Source of the DNA: Rallus limicola
Lineage: Eukaryota > Chordata > Aves > Gruiformes > Rallidae
Assembly (NCBI GenBank): GCA_022605955.1
Contig: JAKCOZ010000001.1
Coordinates: 104,192,211 to 104,256,210 of the forward strand
Direction: 5' to 3'
DNA length: 64,000 nucleotides
Shown here: piece by piece, positions 1 to 13,400 of the stretch
How the letters are laid out: the number at the start of each line of letters is the position of its first letter
How positions within the stretch are numbered: position 1 is the stretch's first letter
Made by a program: the position numbers and the translations under genes
The notes under the pieces: model-generated
What the model was told of the DNA's origin: nothing
The model's database searches: none
What the model saw: only the letters and a program-made list of their open reading frames with translations

Positions 1-3000
1 CTGCACTTTAAAGAGCTGCCTGTGTGTAGTTCCCTTCATCCTCCAAATCATAGGTCCCTCAAAGAAGGACACCAGGTGTTTTTCACCCTACCTGTCTTCC
101 TATGAAACCACAGCACCTGGAATGATCCTCTTTGCCCTTGAAGTACTTTTTCAGTTGTACCTTATCTTAGCTTCAGTTCCGCAGTTCCGCCGGAGGCTGA
201 GGTCAGCTGCGCTGCCTTAGGGTGACCTGGCTTGACCAGTTCACTCCCTTTGAGTACTGGGACACCGGGGCTCTTCCAGCCTCCTCAAACTTCCCTGCTG
301 TTCCCAGGATGGTTAATGATTAACCGTCGCCGGTCGGAGTTCTCCTCAGACAGTCTCCAGGTCTCTGGGGTGCAAGTTCTCCAGCTGATTGTAAAGGATG
401 GATAGCAGGCTGATGACACTTAGCTACCTAACGGCCTGGAAAGAAAACATCCCGTTTTGGGAAGAGTATTTTTGTCTTGCTCCTGTCAGACAGAGAGAAG
501 AGAGAGATCTCTTGAGCATGCCTGGAAACGAAGGCACCCCTGAATCCACCTGCTTCCATCCTGCTGTGGGCCCATTGCTGAGGCTTGTGGGGGTTCATTT
601 CGGTTCTTCTGAACTGCCATTAAGCATAACCCCCACTGCCTTAGTCTTGTCAGGCACAGATACTCAAAGCTTTCAGTAGCAATTAGTGAACATATACATG
701 AAGCCTTAAAGTTGGTATTTCCCTTCCTCCAAATAATTACAAAGAATCATTTTCCTTCTCATCCCATTTACTTTATCTTGGGTTTTGTTTTAGACTTTGG
801 TTCTTAAATTTGTCTAGTCACTGGAACAAGGGCGGCTTTTAGTCAAAGATGCCTTCTTTCTCCCCTCTGAAGCCATGGCTCCAGGACATCAAGAAGACTT
901 CTCAAAAATGTCCCATTTTCATTCTCCTTTTAGGTTACATTTTTCTTCCCAGTGTAATTTTCCTCCCCACCTTTGAAGGCCTAAAGATACAGCAGGTGTT
1001 GGGATCTTGTGTTCAGCCATATTGAGCTGAACTTAGCACTTGTAGGGCTGGAGTCATCAGCGGTTCATTTTTTAAGGGTGAAGTTTGGGAAGCTGCTGGG
1101 AGGAAGGCTTAGGGAGGAGAGGGCAGGTTGCACTCTGCAGTCCTCACAGCATCCCCCCCTCCACCCCACCACCAACATTCTTCTGGCAGGACTATACACC
1201 TTTGCGCTGTTGTTATCTGCACACTGGAAATGTCTCACTACCCTAGTCCTACCCACTCCTTTTTAGGTCTGTCTCCTGTTCTTGCTGAGATCCAAACCAC
1301 CCCTTAGAGCTGTTGGAAACCTCTCCCAAGTATCACACACCCCCTTGTTCTTGCCTCTAGTGCCTGTGTCCCTTGCACACTCATGCAGAGTCACATGAAG
1401 CTCTTATCCCCCTTCTCCTTCCCAGGACCAGCTGTGACAGCTCCTTTACCCTCATTACAGAGCAAGTCATAACAAAGTTTCTAGTTTCTTCTTTAGAAGC
1501 CCAGCTAAAGAGCCCAGTTAAGGCCAGGACTGAAGGTCCCACTTGCAAGGGAAGGGGGCAAGTCCCCAGATATCACCTACAGCTCACACTTTTGCTGCGG
1601 GTCATACTCTGTTTCCAGGTAAGGACATTATTAAAGAGGGCTCAAGTCCAAAAGCACCCTCATGCTGGATTCAATACCTTTTATGTTAGAAGAACCATAT
1701 TCTGTATTTTTAAAAACATTGATGAGGTACTTCCTTATGAAGCAGCTGCTGTCTTCCAAACACGTGTCCCTGATAACGGTGCATTTGGTTTTTCTTCTCT
1801 CCACGTGCTACAGACAAGCGACTGCACGGCACCAGGCAGAAGAAAGTAGTTCCAGTGGTGAACAGTCTCACTGTGATGGTCTCAGTAGCCCATACTCAGA
1901 TGTGGTCGCTCCTCAAACATCTACCTCCCTTTCAGTGGAAACTGGCATTAGTGGGAGGATCTGAGCCCGAGTTAAAACTGGAACAGGTTGAGCCAGACCA
2001 GCAGTACAGTCCTGGCTTCAGGGTGAAGCTCAGTGCTGTGACTGCCTGTAAACTCTGATACCACAAACCCGAATTAGTTCAGGAGAAGAAGAGAAAGAAA
2101 AGTGTGTTTTTCAACACATCTGCTAAATCCTGGATGCGGAAGAGGAAGCCCCAACAGCCATACCTGAGCCACATAGCTGGAGTTGCCTGATTAGAGCCTG
2201 ACAACGCCGACTGTAAAATTTCTCTCTCTAAGTAAGCACTGAGGCCCAAACTCCTTGTTCTGTCACGTGGTGCAAAGGGTCTGCTGCCACTCCAGCGATT
2301 CTCACCCAGTCCCGCTTGGCTGAGAGCAGATCTACTCCTCTAGCAGAAAGTCTGTATCAGTGGCACCCTGAGTCCTCTAAAGGGTCCTGCCTCGCTTACC
2401 TGAAGGCACTCTGAGTCCCAGTATCCTCGGGGGTGTCTGGGCAGTGTCCGCTTTCACTGGGTTGCCTTGCTGGGGAAAGCGAGCTGCATCCCATTGTTCT
2501 TCCCGGAGGGGCAGCACAACCGATGCTGTTCATAGATGATAAGAGCCACAAGTCATCTTTCCGGCCCTACCCTCGGGTCACACTCCCACCAGCAGCATCT
2601 CGGTGACACCTCCACTTGCTCATCTGCTGAGAAACAAGTGACAACGTCCACTGCAGCACCAACAATAAAACTTTGCTTCGAGAAGGGCTACAAGCTTGCT
2701 TCACTAACTTAAAGCTCGGCAACTGCCTCAAGGGTAGAGCATGCGTCTGATTTACTTTTCTATTGCAAAAAACCACAGGGGCTATTGAAAAGTTATTAAA
2801 CCACCGTTTGAATGAAGAGCTAAGGGCAGCACTAGCCCTCTCAAGTGAGAGTCGCACTGACTCAAGTCATCAGCTTCCCAACCACCTGGCAACACTGCTT
2901 TGCTACCAACACCCAATTGCTTTTTGCTTTCACTGTGAAAGGGTAGGGGAAAAGCAACCGTTAATACCGAGCCGTCTTGAACCAGTACGTGCCAGGTACC

Positions 3001-6000
3001 CAGGCATAAGGGGAAAAAGAGAAAAAGAAAAAACAAAAGTGTGTTTATCCTCTTTTATATCAGAGGAAGATGCTGGCAAAACCCACAGAGGTAATGTCAT
3101 GTTTCTGCACTAGTTCCCTGCTGTCAGCTGGGGCTGAAAAGGGTTTAACAGGAGCTCCATGAGGGTCACAGCAGCTTTTCAGTGGGGTGGAGAGGAGGGT
3201 TTTAGCTCAGCTGGAGCAGAGCTGGAAGGGCCACTCACACTCCCTCCCCCTTCAGTGGCCTCTGCGCTCTCTACTTCACCAGTGGAGCTCCACCAGTTCC
3301 AGGCAGAATCAGGCAAAGGTCCACCAGCAGGTGAGGAACACTTAGAGCACCAGTAAGCACAGACCTGGGGCTGCAGACTTGGTCTGAGGAAGGCAGCAAG
3401 GGCTGGGATAGATAGAAGACTCATAACAAGTTGCTGGGCTGAGAACAACACAAAATTCATTCGAAATGTGAGGAGAAGCTTAGAAACTCCACATCCCCAG
3501 ACAGGCAGCACAACCTCCTACAGCAAAGCACTGACAGAGCCGCTGTGTGCTGCATGCGGGGCGGGTGGGCTAGGATGTTGCCAGAGAGCGGGTGGGTTGG
3601 GCTGTGTTCAAAAAGCACAGAGACAGACCAAACCACCAGGCATATGTTTGTATTGTGGGTTGGGGTTTTTTGGGGGGAGTTAATCTCTGAAATAAACACT
3701 TCTGCAGTTTGCTTTTTGAGCGAACTGACTACTACTGGCATTGGGCTTGGAAACCCGTCATGGTGCAGTCTGTTGAGTCAAGCTGAGTCATGGGCAGATG
3801 GAGAAGGCAAGGAAGGGCTACGGGAGCTGAAGGTGCAGCACAGGCAGAGATGCATCAGAGAACCAGAGACTTCCATCAGTCAACTCACATGGGTACAGCA
3901 GTCTGACCCCCTGCCAGATACCCCCTCGCCCCTTGTTAGAGCTGCCGTAGTTCTCACGGGAGATGTGAATTAACACCCTTGTTGGCACCAGTTCTCCTGC
4001 TGAAAATTGGGAGAGATACCTTCAAGCCTACTTCAATCACACAGTATCATCAAAGCCTGCCTGAAGAGGACCTGACCATCCAGGCCCATTTTCCCCCTCA
4101 GGGATGCAGAAACTGCACTTCGATCATTCCTGCCCAGACTGTCTGACCTGAGCTGGAGCAGCTCTTCTGCAACAGCTCTGCCCTGCCTGCCGGCACATCT
4201 GCTCCCTCCAGCATCCTCCCTCTTTCCCTCCCTCCTCACAGACTCCTACCACCCTGGTTTTCAAGAACCTCTTCTCTACAAATGGATTCCAAGGGGATTT
4301 CTGGAACATAAATACTCCCACTGGTTACAACTGGTGTTCTCTTAGTAGTTGCACATGTACATGACTCAAAGTATGTAACCATACATACTTTGGGGTGGGG
4401 GTCTTTTGCCTTTCAAAGTACCTGGAAATGGAGACCACAGAGTATGAGGTACATAAGCAGTAATAAATAATATGCAAAATGCATTTCCCTCTGTGAAACC
4501 TCCATCTGCACCCATCTCAAGGTCTTTCCTGTGCTTTGCTCTCCCCAGCCAGCAATTTCATCCCACTCCCCACCCTCCAAGTGCTCCATTAACAAAGGCC
4601 TTCCATGTGCTCTGCCGTGTTTGTGGGCAGTGGAAAAGCACCCATCCGTCAACAGAGCATGACCCAAACCAGCTCATGCTGCAGGTTCGTAGCTGGCTTC
4701 CCTGGCAGTGTTACCCTGAGCCAGCATCCCCTGGAAAGGCTGCATCACTCTGTCCAGCCACTCATGGTCTGCCAAGTCCTCTCCTGCAAACGTGTCGGTG
4801 TCCTCCCTGGAGCAGTAGCAGCCCATCATCTCAGCTGAGATCCAGATCAAATCCTGCAAAACCAGCAGTGGTTTATGCACCAGGTGCAGCGGGAAGCGAT
4901 ACACTGTTCGGGGCTGTTGGCTTCGCCGACTTTAGGGAATGACGTCTTGTGAGGGCAGAGCAAAGCACAGGGTCTGCTGCAGAGAGCTCCTGAGCTTCCA
5001 CAAGAACAGCATCGGAGCGAGCCACCTGTATTAAATTGTAGAATCTCCTCGTTTTAAAATGTAGGCCCGTATCTGGGGCGAGTTTTGTGTTTCCAAGTGC
5101 CCTCCACAATTTATATTAATCAAGCTTAATTTCTAAAGATAATGACTCGCCACCTGCACCACCTGTTAAAATGCATTTTGACTACGTCGGCAGTAATTCA
5201 CACATACAGATCATTCAGCCACTAACCTGCCTTTACAGGCACTTGGCAATTATCTCTAGAAGGGCTTCGTAATACTGTTTTAATTGCCACGTTGACTAGA
5301 GTATATCGAAGCTCAGAGTCAATGACAGATTACCCCCTAATTTTAGAAGCTCCCCCATGCAGAGTTATGGTTTCTTTACTGATAAGCTTGTGAGCGTCAA
5401 CGCATAAACCTGCTCCTGCAGGTACCAGGTTATTCTTTCTTAAGCAAACACAGCCAAAGGGCACGTGAACTGCTGGTGTGAGGCATGCAAGTGCACACCC
5501 AAAAATACTCCAGCCTTGCAGCTTGAGGGGAGACTGTGTAACATCGGAGTTGTGGCATTTAGGATTTGGGGTTTGTCAGTTTATTAGGGGACTGGAAGGA
5601 GCTGCACTATGCAACGTTACACACTGCGGTGGGTTGGTCTCGGCTGGCTGCCAGCTGCCCACCCAACTGCTTTCTCACTCCCCCCCGGCAGGACAGGGGA
5701 GAAATGGGGTGCAAAAGCTTGTGAGTCAGGATTGCGACAGGGAAGATTGCTTACCAGGTACCATCACAGGCAAAACAGACTCATCTTAGGGGAAATTAAT
5801 TTAATGCCAATTAAGATAGATTTGGGTAAAGAAAATATGCTTCTGCATTACTGGCATCAGGCTGGTGAAACAGTCTTACCTCCTTTCTTTAATTCTCTAC
5901 AGAAACCCTACTATAACCATGGCAAGACAGACTCAGTCCCTACGTGTCCCGAGTGTTTTCCGGTTAAGATGAGGTGGTGGGACCTCATCTTTCACCTCGG

Positions 6001-6100
6001 AACTCCTTTGGCTTCGTTTTGCCTGTTTGAGTTGGTTTGTTGTTGTTGCACATTTTCAGTTAAAATGAACTAATTTTTTTTTTTTCCCATGACAAAGAAG
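1..6100. other. Downstream intergenic flank, no gene recognised
   Basis: Scattered short open frames (longest about 158 codons) show no recognisable domain, splice pattern or similarity. No CR1 copy was noticed here, unlike the rest of the window. In mammals MRAP lies on this side of URB1. I looked for its conserved N-terminal exon and transmembrane segment and did not find them. Confidence 0.5.
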
Positions 6101-7261
6101 ATTTCCTGATGTCACACCCTGCAGATTTTAAATAATACAAAATGTAGCCTCTCAGGAGTTCAGAGTTTTTTCAAGAAATATTTTTTTATTTCTAAATCAA
6201 GCCTTGATATAGCTATTATGGCTTCTTTAGGACAAGAATACTTACATGTAGAAGCAATCCTCATTATTATTTGTTATTTTATTTTAAAAAAGCTTTAAAT
6301 AATCATCACAGGGAGTGTGAGTGTCTGATTTCCTTTTTCCCCTGCACAGAATCTGTGGGAAGGAAGCAGGCCCAGCACATATTCATGAGTGAATAAACCC
6401 TGTTTTACATTTCAAAGTTCTGAGTTCGGGCTCCCCATGTTTGCATATCTGGTGAGTTAAACTGCCCTCGAGGCCGCTGTCAAGAAGTATTTATCAGATT
6501 TCACAGAGAATTTCCAATAAAACCCCATGTATAATCAATGAGCAGCGAGTGGCTTGGGTTTATTTGTGTCTCTCATCTTCTCAGAGCGAAGATGGGCCTT
6601 TGTTTGATGTCTCAGCAGTGATGATGGCCAGGGCTTTTTTAAAATTAAAACAGAAAGGAGAATAAAACCAGACCAGCTCCAATATAAATGCTTTCAAAAG
6701 CAATATAAGTTAAAACAGTGAAGAATCCCAGACCAGCAAGATGCCAGTGTTCAGCCTTCCGTTCATACTGGTTTTGGCATGGTGTAGCATGAAAAGAGAC
6801 TGTTCTTCGAGAAAGACTAGTAAATCACAGTGGCTAAACCTCTGCCTACTCTTTCTTTGCACTTCTACCGCGTCGTGGTGAAGGAATTCCATCTGTTTTC
6901 CCCATCTCAGAGCAGCGAGAGGAGGGATTCTAACTAACCAGGGACTGAAATACAGTCCAGAGGCAATGCACTCATCAGGCTCTTTTGTTTCTTCGTGAAG
7001 TTAAGAATGACTGTGATAAAAATGATATAAATAACATTCAGCGTCCCGTACTGCTCATGGAAAGGGAAATTACGGCTTTAATGTTCCACCGAGAGATGGC
7101 AAACACAATTTCCCCCCTCTGAGTTTGCACACAGTAATAAAATACTGATCTTTATGACAAAAGCAGTTAATTTGTATGGAGAACAGTTCAGGAGGGTGTC
7201 ACCGCTCACAGAAACGATGGCAGAGCATATAACATTAAAGATCAAGTGTCAGTTCCCTGAA
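6100..7261. other. AT-rich region, probable URB1 3' UTR and flank
   Basis: Contains T-runs, several AATAAA-type hexamers on both strands and octamer-like TTTGCATAT near 6440. Part of it should be transcribed as the URB1 3' UTR. It holds no open frame of note and no repeat family that I recognise. Confidence 0.4.
6559..7082 (-). terminator. Candidate URB1 3' UTR poly(A) signals
   Basis: On the minus strand, downstream of the stop at 7262, there is ATTAAA at 7077-7082 and AATAAA at 6559-6564; another AATAAA is at 6185-6190. Any could end the mRNA. Mammalian URB1 has a long 3' UTR, so the more distal sites are reasonable. No transcript evidence is available here. Confidence 0.3.
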
Positions 7262-7467
7262 TTAATGCCCCAATGTAGCCAAGTAAAGAGTTTTGCAAAG
7301 AGACCTAATAGTTTCTTCTCCTTGTTTATGAGTGTCCAAGTCATCATCATTTAATTTATCATCTATGCTACTGCAGATCAACTTGACATGGGTTATTAAC
7401 ATATTTGGCTCCGGTGCTCCAAGCCATATGTCCCCAATGTAAACAGAAGTCAGGAACACACAAACAG
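7262..7467 (-). CDS. URB1: URB1 exon 39 (codons 2228-2295 and stop)
   Basis: Encodes [20 protein letters not shown], matching human FLISLFIRDIWLGASRPDTL, then an acidic run ([13 protein letters not shown]) and a C-terminus [10 protein letters not shown] before TAA at 7262-7264. The acceptor is TTCTTCCACAG. Confidence 0.95.
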
Positions 7468-10400
7468 CTGTGGAAGAAAAATCAAGAGAAAAAAATCAGA
7501 AGAGATATTCTCCTATTCCCACATAGTAATACAAACCCAAAGCATTTTACCTCCTGGCTTGTGTTTTAAAATAGCTTCCTAGATGGAAGCTTTGCAAGGG
7601 TTTTTGCCCATGCAAACATCACCCCCACACTAACAAAAGAAAGCTGTTTCTTGTGAGCACAACCCTCTGGCCTCTTGAAATAATAATAATAATAATAAAA
7701 GAATAGCCCAAAACTCTAAAATCTGACCTGTGGCTTCTGCTATCAAATGATACCATTGAGCAGCAGCATGCAGACCACAACCCATACCGACAGAGATTAA
7801 TTTACTGCAGACTATTTTTCCCTTTGGAATTGTACTTTTTTATACCTCACTGTTGTACTTTTTTACTCCTCAGAGGTCAGTTTCTGTGAGGGATTGCGAC
7901 TGTGCTCTTGCCAGAGACCCCCTACAGTGTGACCCTGGTCTGTGCTACCAACCCCTGTGGCCACACCACCAAAGACATCACTTTCACGATTTGAAGTGAA
8001 CTACCTATTTGCTCCCGTTACTGCCTTGTAACATGAGTGTAAAGATCAGTTACCTTTCTTGTTTGCATCCTCTTCGGTTGTTGCTGACAGGCACAACCTC
8101 TTCACAAGCTCATGGAAGCTGTTGTCAGTCAGGCCCTGAGCCTCCATCAGGTGAAGCATGATGGAGCTGAACAAACAGAGCTCTTCAAAGAGCCTGGCCG
8201 TCCCACCGCCGGCCTCGCAGACCCGGCGGTAAAACTTGAAGATGTTGTTTCTCAGCGCCTCGTCCCTGAGCATCTCCTGCACCGCCACGGGGTGCGGCAC
8301 GATGCAACGCTGCACCCACCGCAGCGTTAACGAAACACTGTGTGCGCTGAGGCTGCGCTCCACCATGGACTTTACCAGCCACTTAGTTACGACGTAAGTG
8401 GAGGCGCAGGTAAGACTGACTGTTTCATCTGTAAGGTCAGCGGATTTGAGGGGCTCCCCTCCATGTTTGGCAGGCGCCACTGGGAAAACAGGCTCCCAGT
8501 GGGCAAATATGGAATTCAGATGATCCCTGCACTTCTCCAGCTCTGACACTTCCAGGTCTGCAGCAGCGTCGTCTTCTCTTTCTACCTCATTCCTCTTCCG
8601 CATGTGATGGCGGGACAAGGCTTGAGGTTTGTTCTTGTCTTTGATATTTTCTGGAAGAAGAAAAACACCGGCAAAGCAAACATCAGATACTCCAAAGGAT
8701 TTTCTCAGTAAAAAACAATGCAAGGAAGGGGGCACCACGTGTTGTTTCATTTGCTAGAAGGGTAAGTGCTAGCCTCATTGAGCAAATGGGCTAGAGGCAG
8801 TCCCCAGTGACGCTCACAGGCCGACACGCTGTTCTGAGCTGGACCCCCTAACTTTGAGGTGAGCAATAATGTCACCCAGGCGCCAGCCCAAAGACCAGCC
8901 AGGCCCTGTCAGGATCTTGAGGGTCCACAAGACGCAGTTTTGCCAGTAAAACAGTGTTATTCATGCTGCTTCCTGAGAAATGCTCAAGCTGCTCCTCTCT
9001 GGGCGAGGGGAGGCACGGCCTATGGGAAGGAGACAGCAGTGCAGCCACGCTGCTTTTGAATGGCACGGGGCAACGCAGCACAGTCCGCCTTCCTCCAGCG
9101 CTGCTGCTTCTGGGCCGCGCATCTGGCTGGTGAGGTGCGGCCAAGCTAAGGGCACGTGAGTTTGTCACACCCAGAGGGAAGAGACAGGCAGCCCAACTCG
9201 GAGGGAAGAGACAGGCAGCCCAACTCCGTAAAGCCAGACTGCCCTCCCGTAGATGCCACTGCCTGTCATGGGAGCAGCGAAGCTCCCCCACAGCCACACC
9301 ACCACACAATGCGGAGCAGCTCACGGCTACCTGCTCCCACTGAGGAAAGCATTGGTAACTTCAGCCACCTTGCACCCTGAGGCTTAAATTCAACTAGTGT
9401 TTTCAATCAGTGTTTTCTCCCTGGGGGCTGGGGGAGGATGGGGACAATCTTGGAATGCAACCTCAGAAACAAAATTACTGGTAAGGATGTATTTCTTCAC
9501 TGCTTTATAGCAAGTTTCAGATGGCACCAAAACAACTCTCCCAAAATCTTCAGAAAGGCACGGAAAGGGTGTGAAAAACTTTAGAAACCCCACAGCTTTT
9601 ATAGTATCCCTTAAATACAATGATACTTCAACAATTAAACTGACACAGAACATTTAAGGAAACATACAGTTGTTATGTGCACCAGGAGCAGGTGGTGTAC
9701 TTGCAAGAAACTAGCATTAACACCACCCACTACCAAGTTCCTTCTGCATTTTAGTCACAGAGGTAACAAGAGAGAGGCCGTATGAGTCCAAATGTATTTT
9801 TGCTTTCTTCCAGCACTGATGACACCAAGAAAACAAATCAGTTATTTCATTCTTACAGAATCACAGAACATCCCAAGTTGGAAGGACCCATCAGGATCAT
9901 CAAGTCCAACTCCTGGCTCCACATAGGACCAGCCAGGTCAGAGCATGGGACTGAGCACATTGTCCAGATGCTTCCTGACCTCAGCCAAACTGGGTGCTGT
10001 GACCCCTTCCCTGGGGAGCCTGTTCCACTGCCTGACCATCCCCTCAGTACAGAGCCTCTTCCCAATGTCCAGCCTAAACCTCTCCTGTCACAGCTTCATG
10101 CTGTTTCCCCAGGTTCTATCACTGGTCATCAAAGAGAGATCGGCGCCCGCCCCTTCGCTCCCCCTTGTCAGGAAGCCATAGACTTGCTCATGTTACTGCT
10201 AGTTTTTACTCACATTTCACTTCCAGAAACCCATCCACACTCACAAAGGTTCAAAGCTTTAAGCAAAGAGCCTCCAAGCATCATTTTTTAAGATTTCATT
10301 TAAAAATACAGTTTTCCAAAGCCTCACTCTAGGTCTGCAACTAAGTTTCACCGTAAAGCTCTTTCAAATTTTAAAACTGTATTTATCCAAAGCTTCCAGA

Positions 10401-13400
10401 ATTGTGTCAAAAGTTACAAATCACCACATGAGGACTAGGAACACAGCTTTCCATTCTCCTTCCTCCTCCCCCAGCCTGTACCAGATTGTCCAACAACAGT
10501 TATTAATGCTCCTCCCTAGGAAGTTCACCTCACTGGTACGGTTCGCTCCTAACAGCCTCAGCAATGCTACTTTCCTGCAATACTTCAGTACTTACTAAGC
10601 AACTCTCTGATTTGGTATTTCTGAGCCAGAGCCTGAATATCCTCTTGCAGTTGCAGGTCTTTTCTGATGACACTCCACTTATGCAGCAGCAGCAGGATGT
10701 CTTTGTTTGAGAGAACACCGTCATTCACGGTGAACCGGCTCATTTCTTTGAAGGCCTCGACAACCCCAGCACGATATTCCAGCACGGAATTGAGTGTGCT
10801 GAAAAACTGAGTCAGTACAGCTAGATTGAAATTAGTCCTGTGGGAAGAGAACAAAAAGTGGCATGTATTTTTCTGCATGCTCATAACAAACATAACATAA
10901 CATATCATAACATAACATACATGCAGGTTTCTCCCCTTACAGTCTCTTCCTAGAGTTTTCTTCTGCAGCTCTCCAGACACCTGATTTTGTTTCTCAGGAT
11001 GCCAGTAATAAATTCCCACTAATTTCATCCCCACTGAATCCCCAGTGCTTGACTTCATCAGTGTCTGGTGGAACAGACCATGGGACAGAGCCTTTGCCCT
11101 CCTGCCCATACACAGCAAAGGCAGATGGCACAAAGGTGAGGAGCTTTACCTACACTTCTCTATTTTGCACCAGTTTTCAAAAATTTGAGGAAAACTGAGC
11201 TGCTCCAGGCCTATCTGCAGAAAGGACTGCAGGTGCCATTATGAACTCAGGCAGAACTGGTTACCCATCCGCTTCCCACTGTCCCTGCTGCAGCTGCTGC
11301 ACTCAGGCTGGTCGGGTGCCCTACACCTGGAGACCCGAGGCTGACCCCTGCTTGACACTGTCATGCAGAACTCCCCCTGTTTCTCCTCACAGGACAGTTT
11401 GCAGGCTCGGTACAGACACAGAAAGCCAAAACCTCCGGAGAGGACCGCAAGGTCCTGGCAGCAAACAGCACTGCTAACTCTAGGCTCTGATCCATGGGGA
11501 AAGGTGACACACAGCAGCTCAAGAACGGCCAGTAACTGAGGATGCAGAACTCGACAGGAACCATGCGTCAGCTGTTCCTTTATTCTCCGTGTATTAGAAC
11601 AGCCAGACCTTCCTGTCAAACAATTTTCATCACTCAGCTCTCAAACTGAAGGGGGAAAAAGCATGGAGCTGCCAGGCACCAAGAAATTCTTCCAGCCTTA
11701 ACTAATATTCAAACTGAGCAGAAGATGACACACAAATTGATTAAAAAGAAAAATAAAAGAAACCCACCAAAAGTAAACAAAAAGCCCCCCCCCAACCCCT
11801 TACCGAATGTGTTTGATTAATGCGATCAAAACATAGAGAAATTCGTTTACAAGCTGAATAGGAAGAAACTTCCTGTTCTTGTTCTCCTGGGACTGATTCT
11901 TGCTTTCTTTCTTGCCTCCTGAATTTGTCAGCCACAGAGTATGTAGCAAGGCAATAATTTTATTTAACAGCTTGTTTTCCAGAAACCTGAAAAACAAAAT
12001 GAAGAAAACCAAAAAGAAGCAAAACCCTATCTGGAAGGCAGATCCTACTCAGGAACTGCATTTCATTGCAACCATTGCCACCGTGCCTTTAGAGCAGTTA
12101 CTGTTCAAGACAGCTTGGCTTCTTGTGTTTCCAAGGCTTTAAGTGTAACAGCAATGCTTGCAATGCAAGATCAGGAGCTGTATTTACTCTGCTATTCAAA
12201 GGGTGGAGGGGAGGAGGGGAAGAAATCTCATTTTTCTACAGAGGATGCAAGAATACTACTTCTCAAAACTACCACCCAACCCTCCCATCGTCCCTCCTAC
12301 AACCTGTAGGCATCTTGATTTTCTTTTCAGAAACACAAGGAAATGCTTTAGAGTTCGGCAAGTTCTGCCAGCGTGGCCCTAGGTGCCCAACGTCACACGT
12401 GCTGACAGGCCAGCTCCTTATCTGCCACCCTTATTTTCATTCTCAAGTTGCATAATCATTCACCTGTGGACAGTAAAATTGTTCCCATTTCACTAGTATG
12501 TCCCTAGTTACCTCTTTTCTAGGATTTGGAGTATCCAGGTGAGGAGGCTGTGATCTTGTATCAGCTCGTAGGCAGCTCTGGTGACACGGGCAGCATTTTG
12601 TAGTATCTCCAGAATACGACCCTGAAAAAGAAAATCTAATTTGTCCTTCTACAAAATTAGCAGGTAGTCAGGATCTAATTATTATCTATCATTCATAAGG
12701 ATGCAATTAGCAATCTGACTGGTACCTGATCAACCTACAGTGTACTGCCAAACACCATGTGTTCTTAGCAACCCAAGGCAAGAAAAGATACTCTGTTTTC
12801 AAGGCTTCATGCACACAGACACTATGCTTAAAAAGAGGTCTTACACTAGCAAGGCCATTTTGTCTTTCTGGCCAAGATTTTGATACCTAACAGAGCTACT
12901 TTTAACAAACTGGCTTTCTTGGGGTGGATGCTGATGAATGTGAGACCTTCTGGCACGTGAGGTTGTTACCTGCTAGAGCACTGTGCAGGTAATGTGCTGT
13001 TTAGGGAGCAAGGAGACCTAAAAAAGCAAAGGCCCCCCCATACAAGCAAAACTGTGGTATCTGTGTTATTTTCCAAGCAGCACCAGAAATACCACTACAG
13101 CCAAGACCAACAGTTGGTGAAACTGAATGAGGTTCCATGACGGCAGGGACCTGTTCCAGTTTCAGGGACGAGAACATCACTGTTTGAGACGTAAGGAACT
13201 ATTTCCCCCTCCATGGATACACAAAATCAACAAGGAGCAGATTTTCAGGAGGGTAAGGGTCAGCTGCTCCTTTCTGTCAGCTGCTGCTTTCTATTTTGTA
13301 GTTGTTTAAGATCTCCAAACCATGCAAACCTTTGTGGTTTTGTGGGGTTTTGGGGGTTCCTTTTTGTTTAATAATCTCTTACCTGGGAGCCCTCATCGCA

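Noticed and set aside
398..679. 93-codon plus-strand frame as a possible MRAP or other exon
   Set aside because: No transmembrane segment, no similarity that I can recall, and no flanking splice consensus.
1373..1849. 158-codon plus-strand frame
   Set aside because: Overlaps other random frames, lacks recognisable motifs, and is within the length expected by chance.
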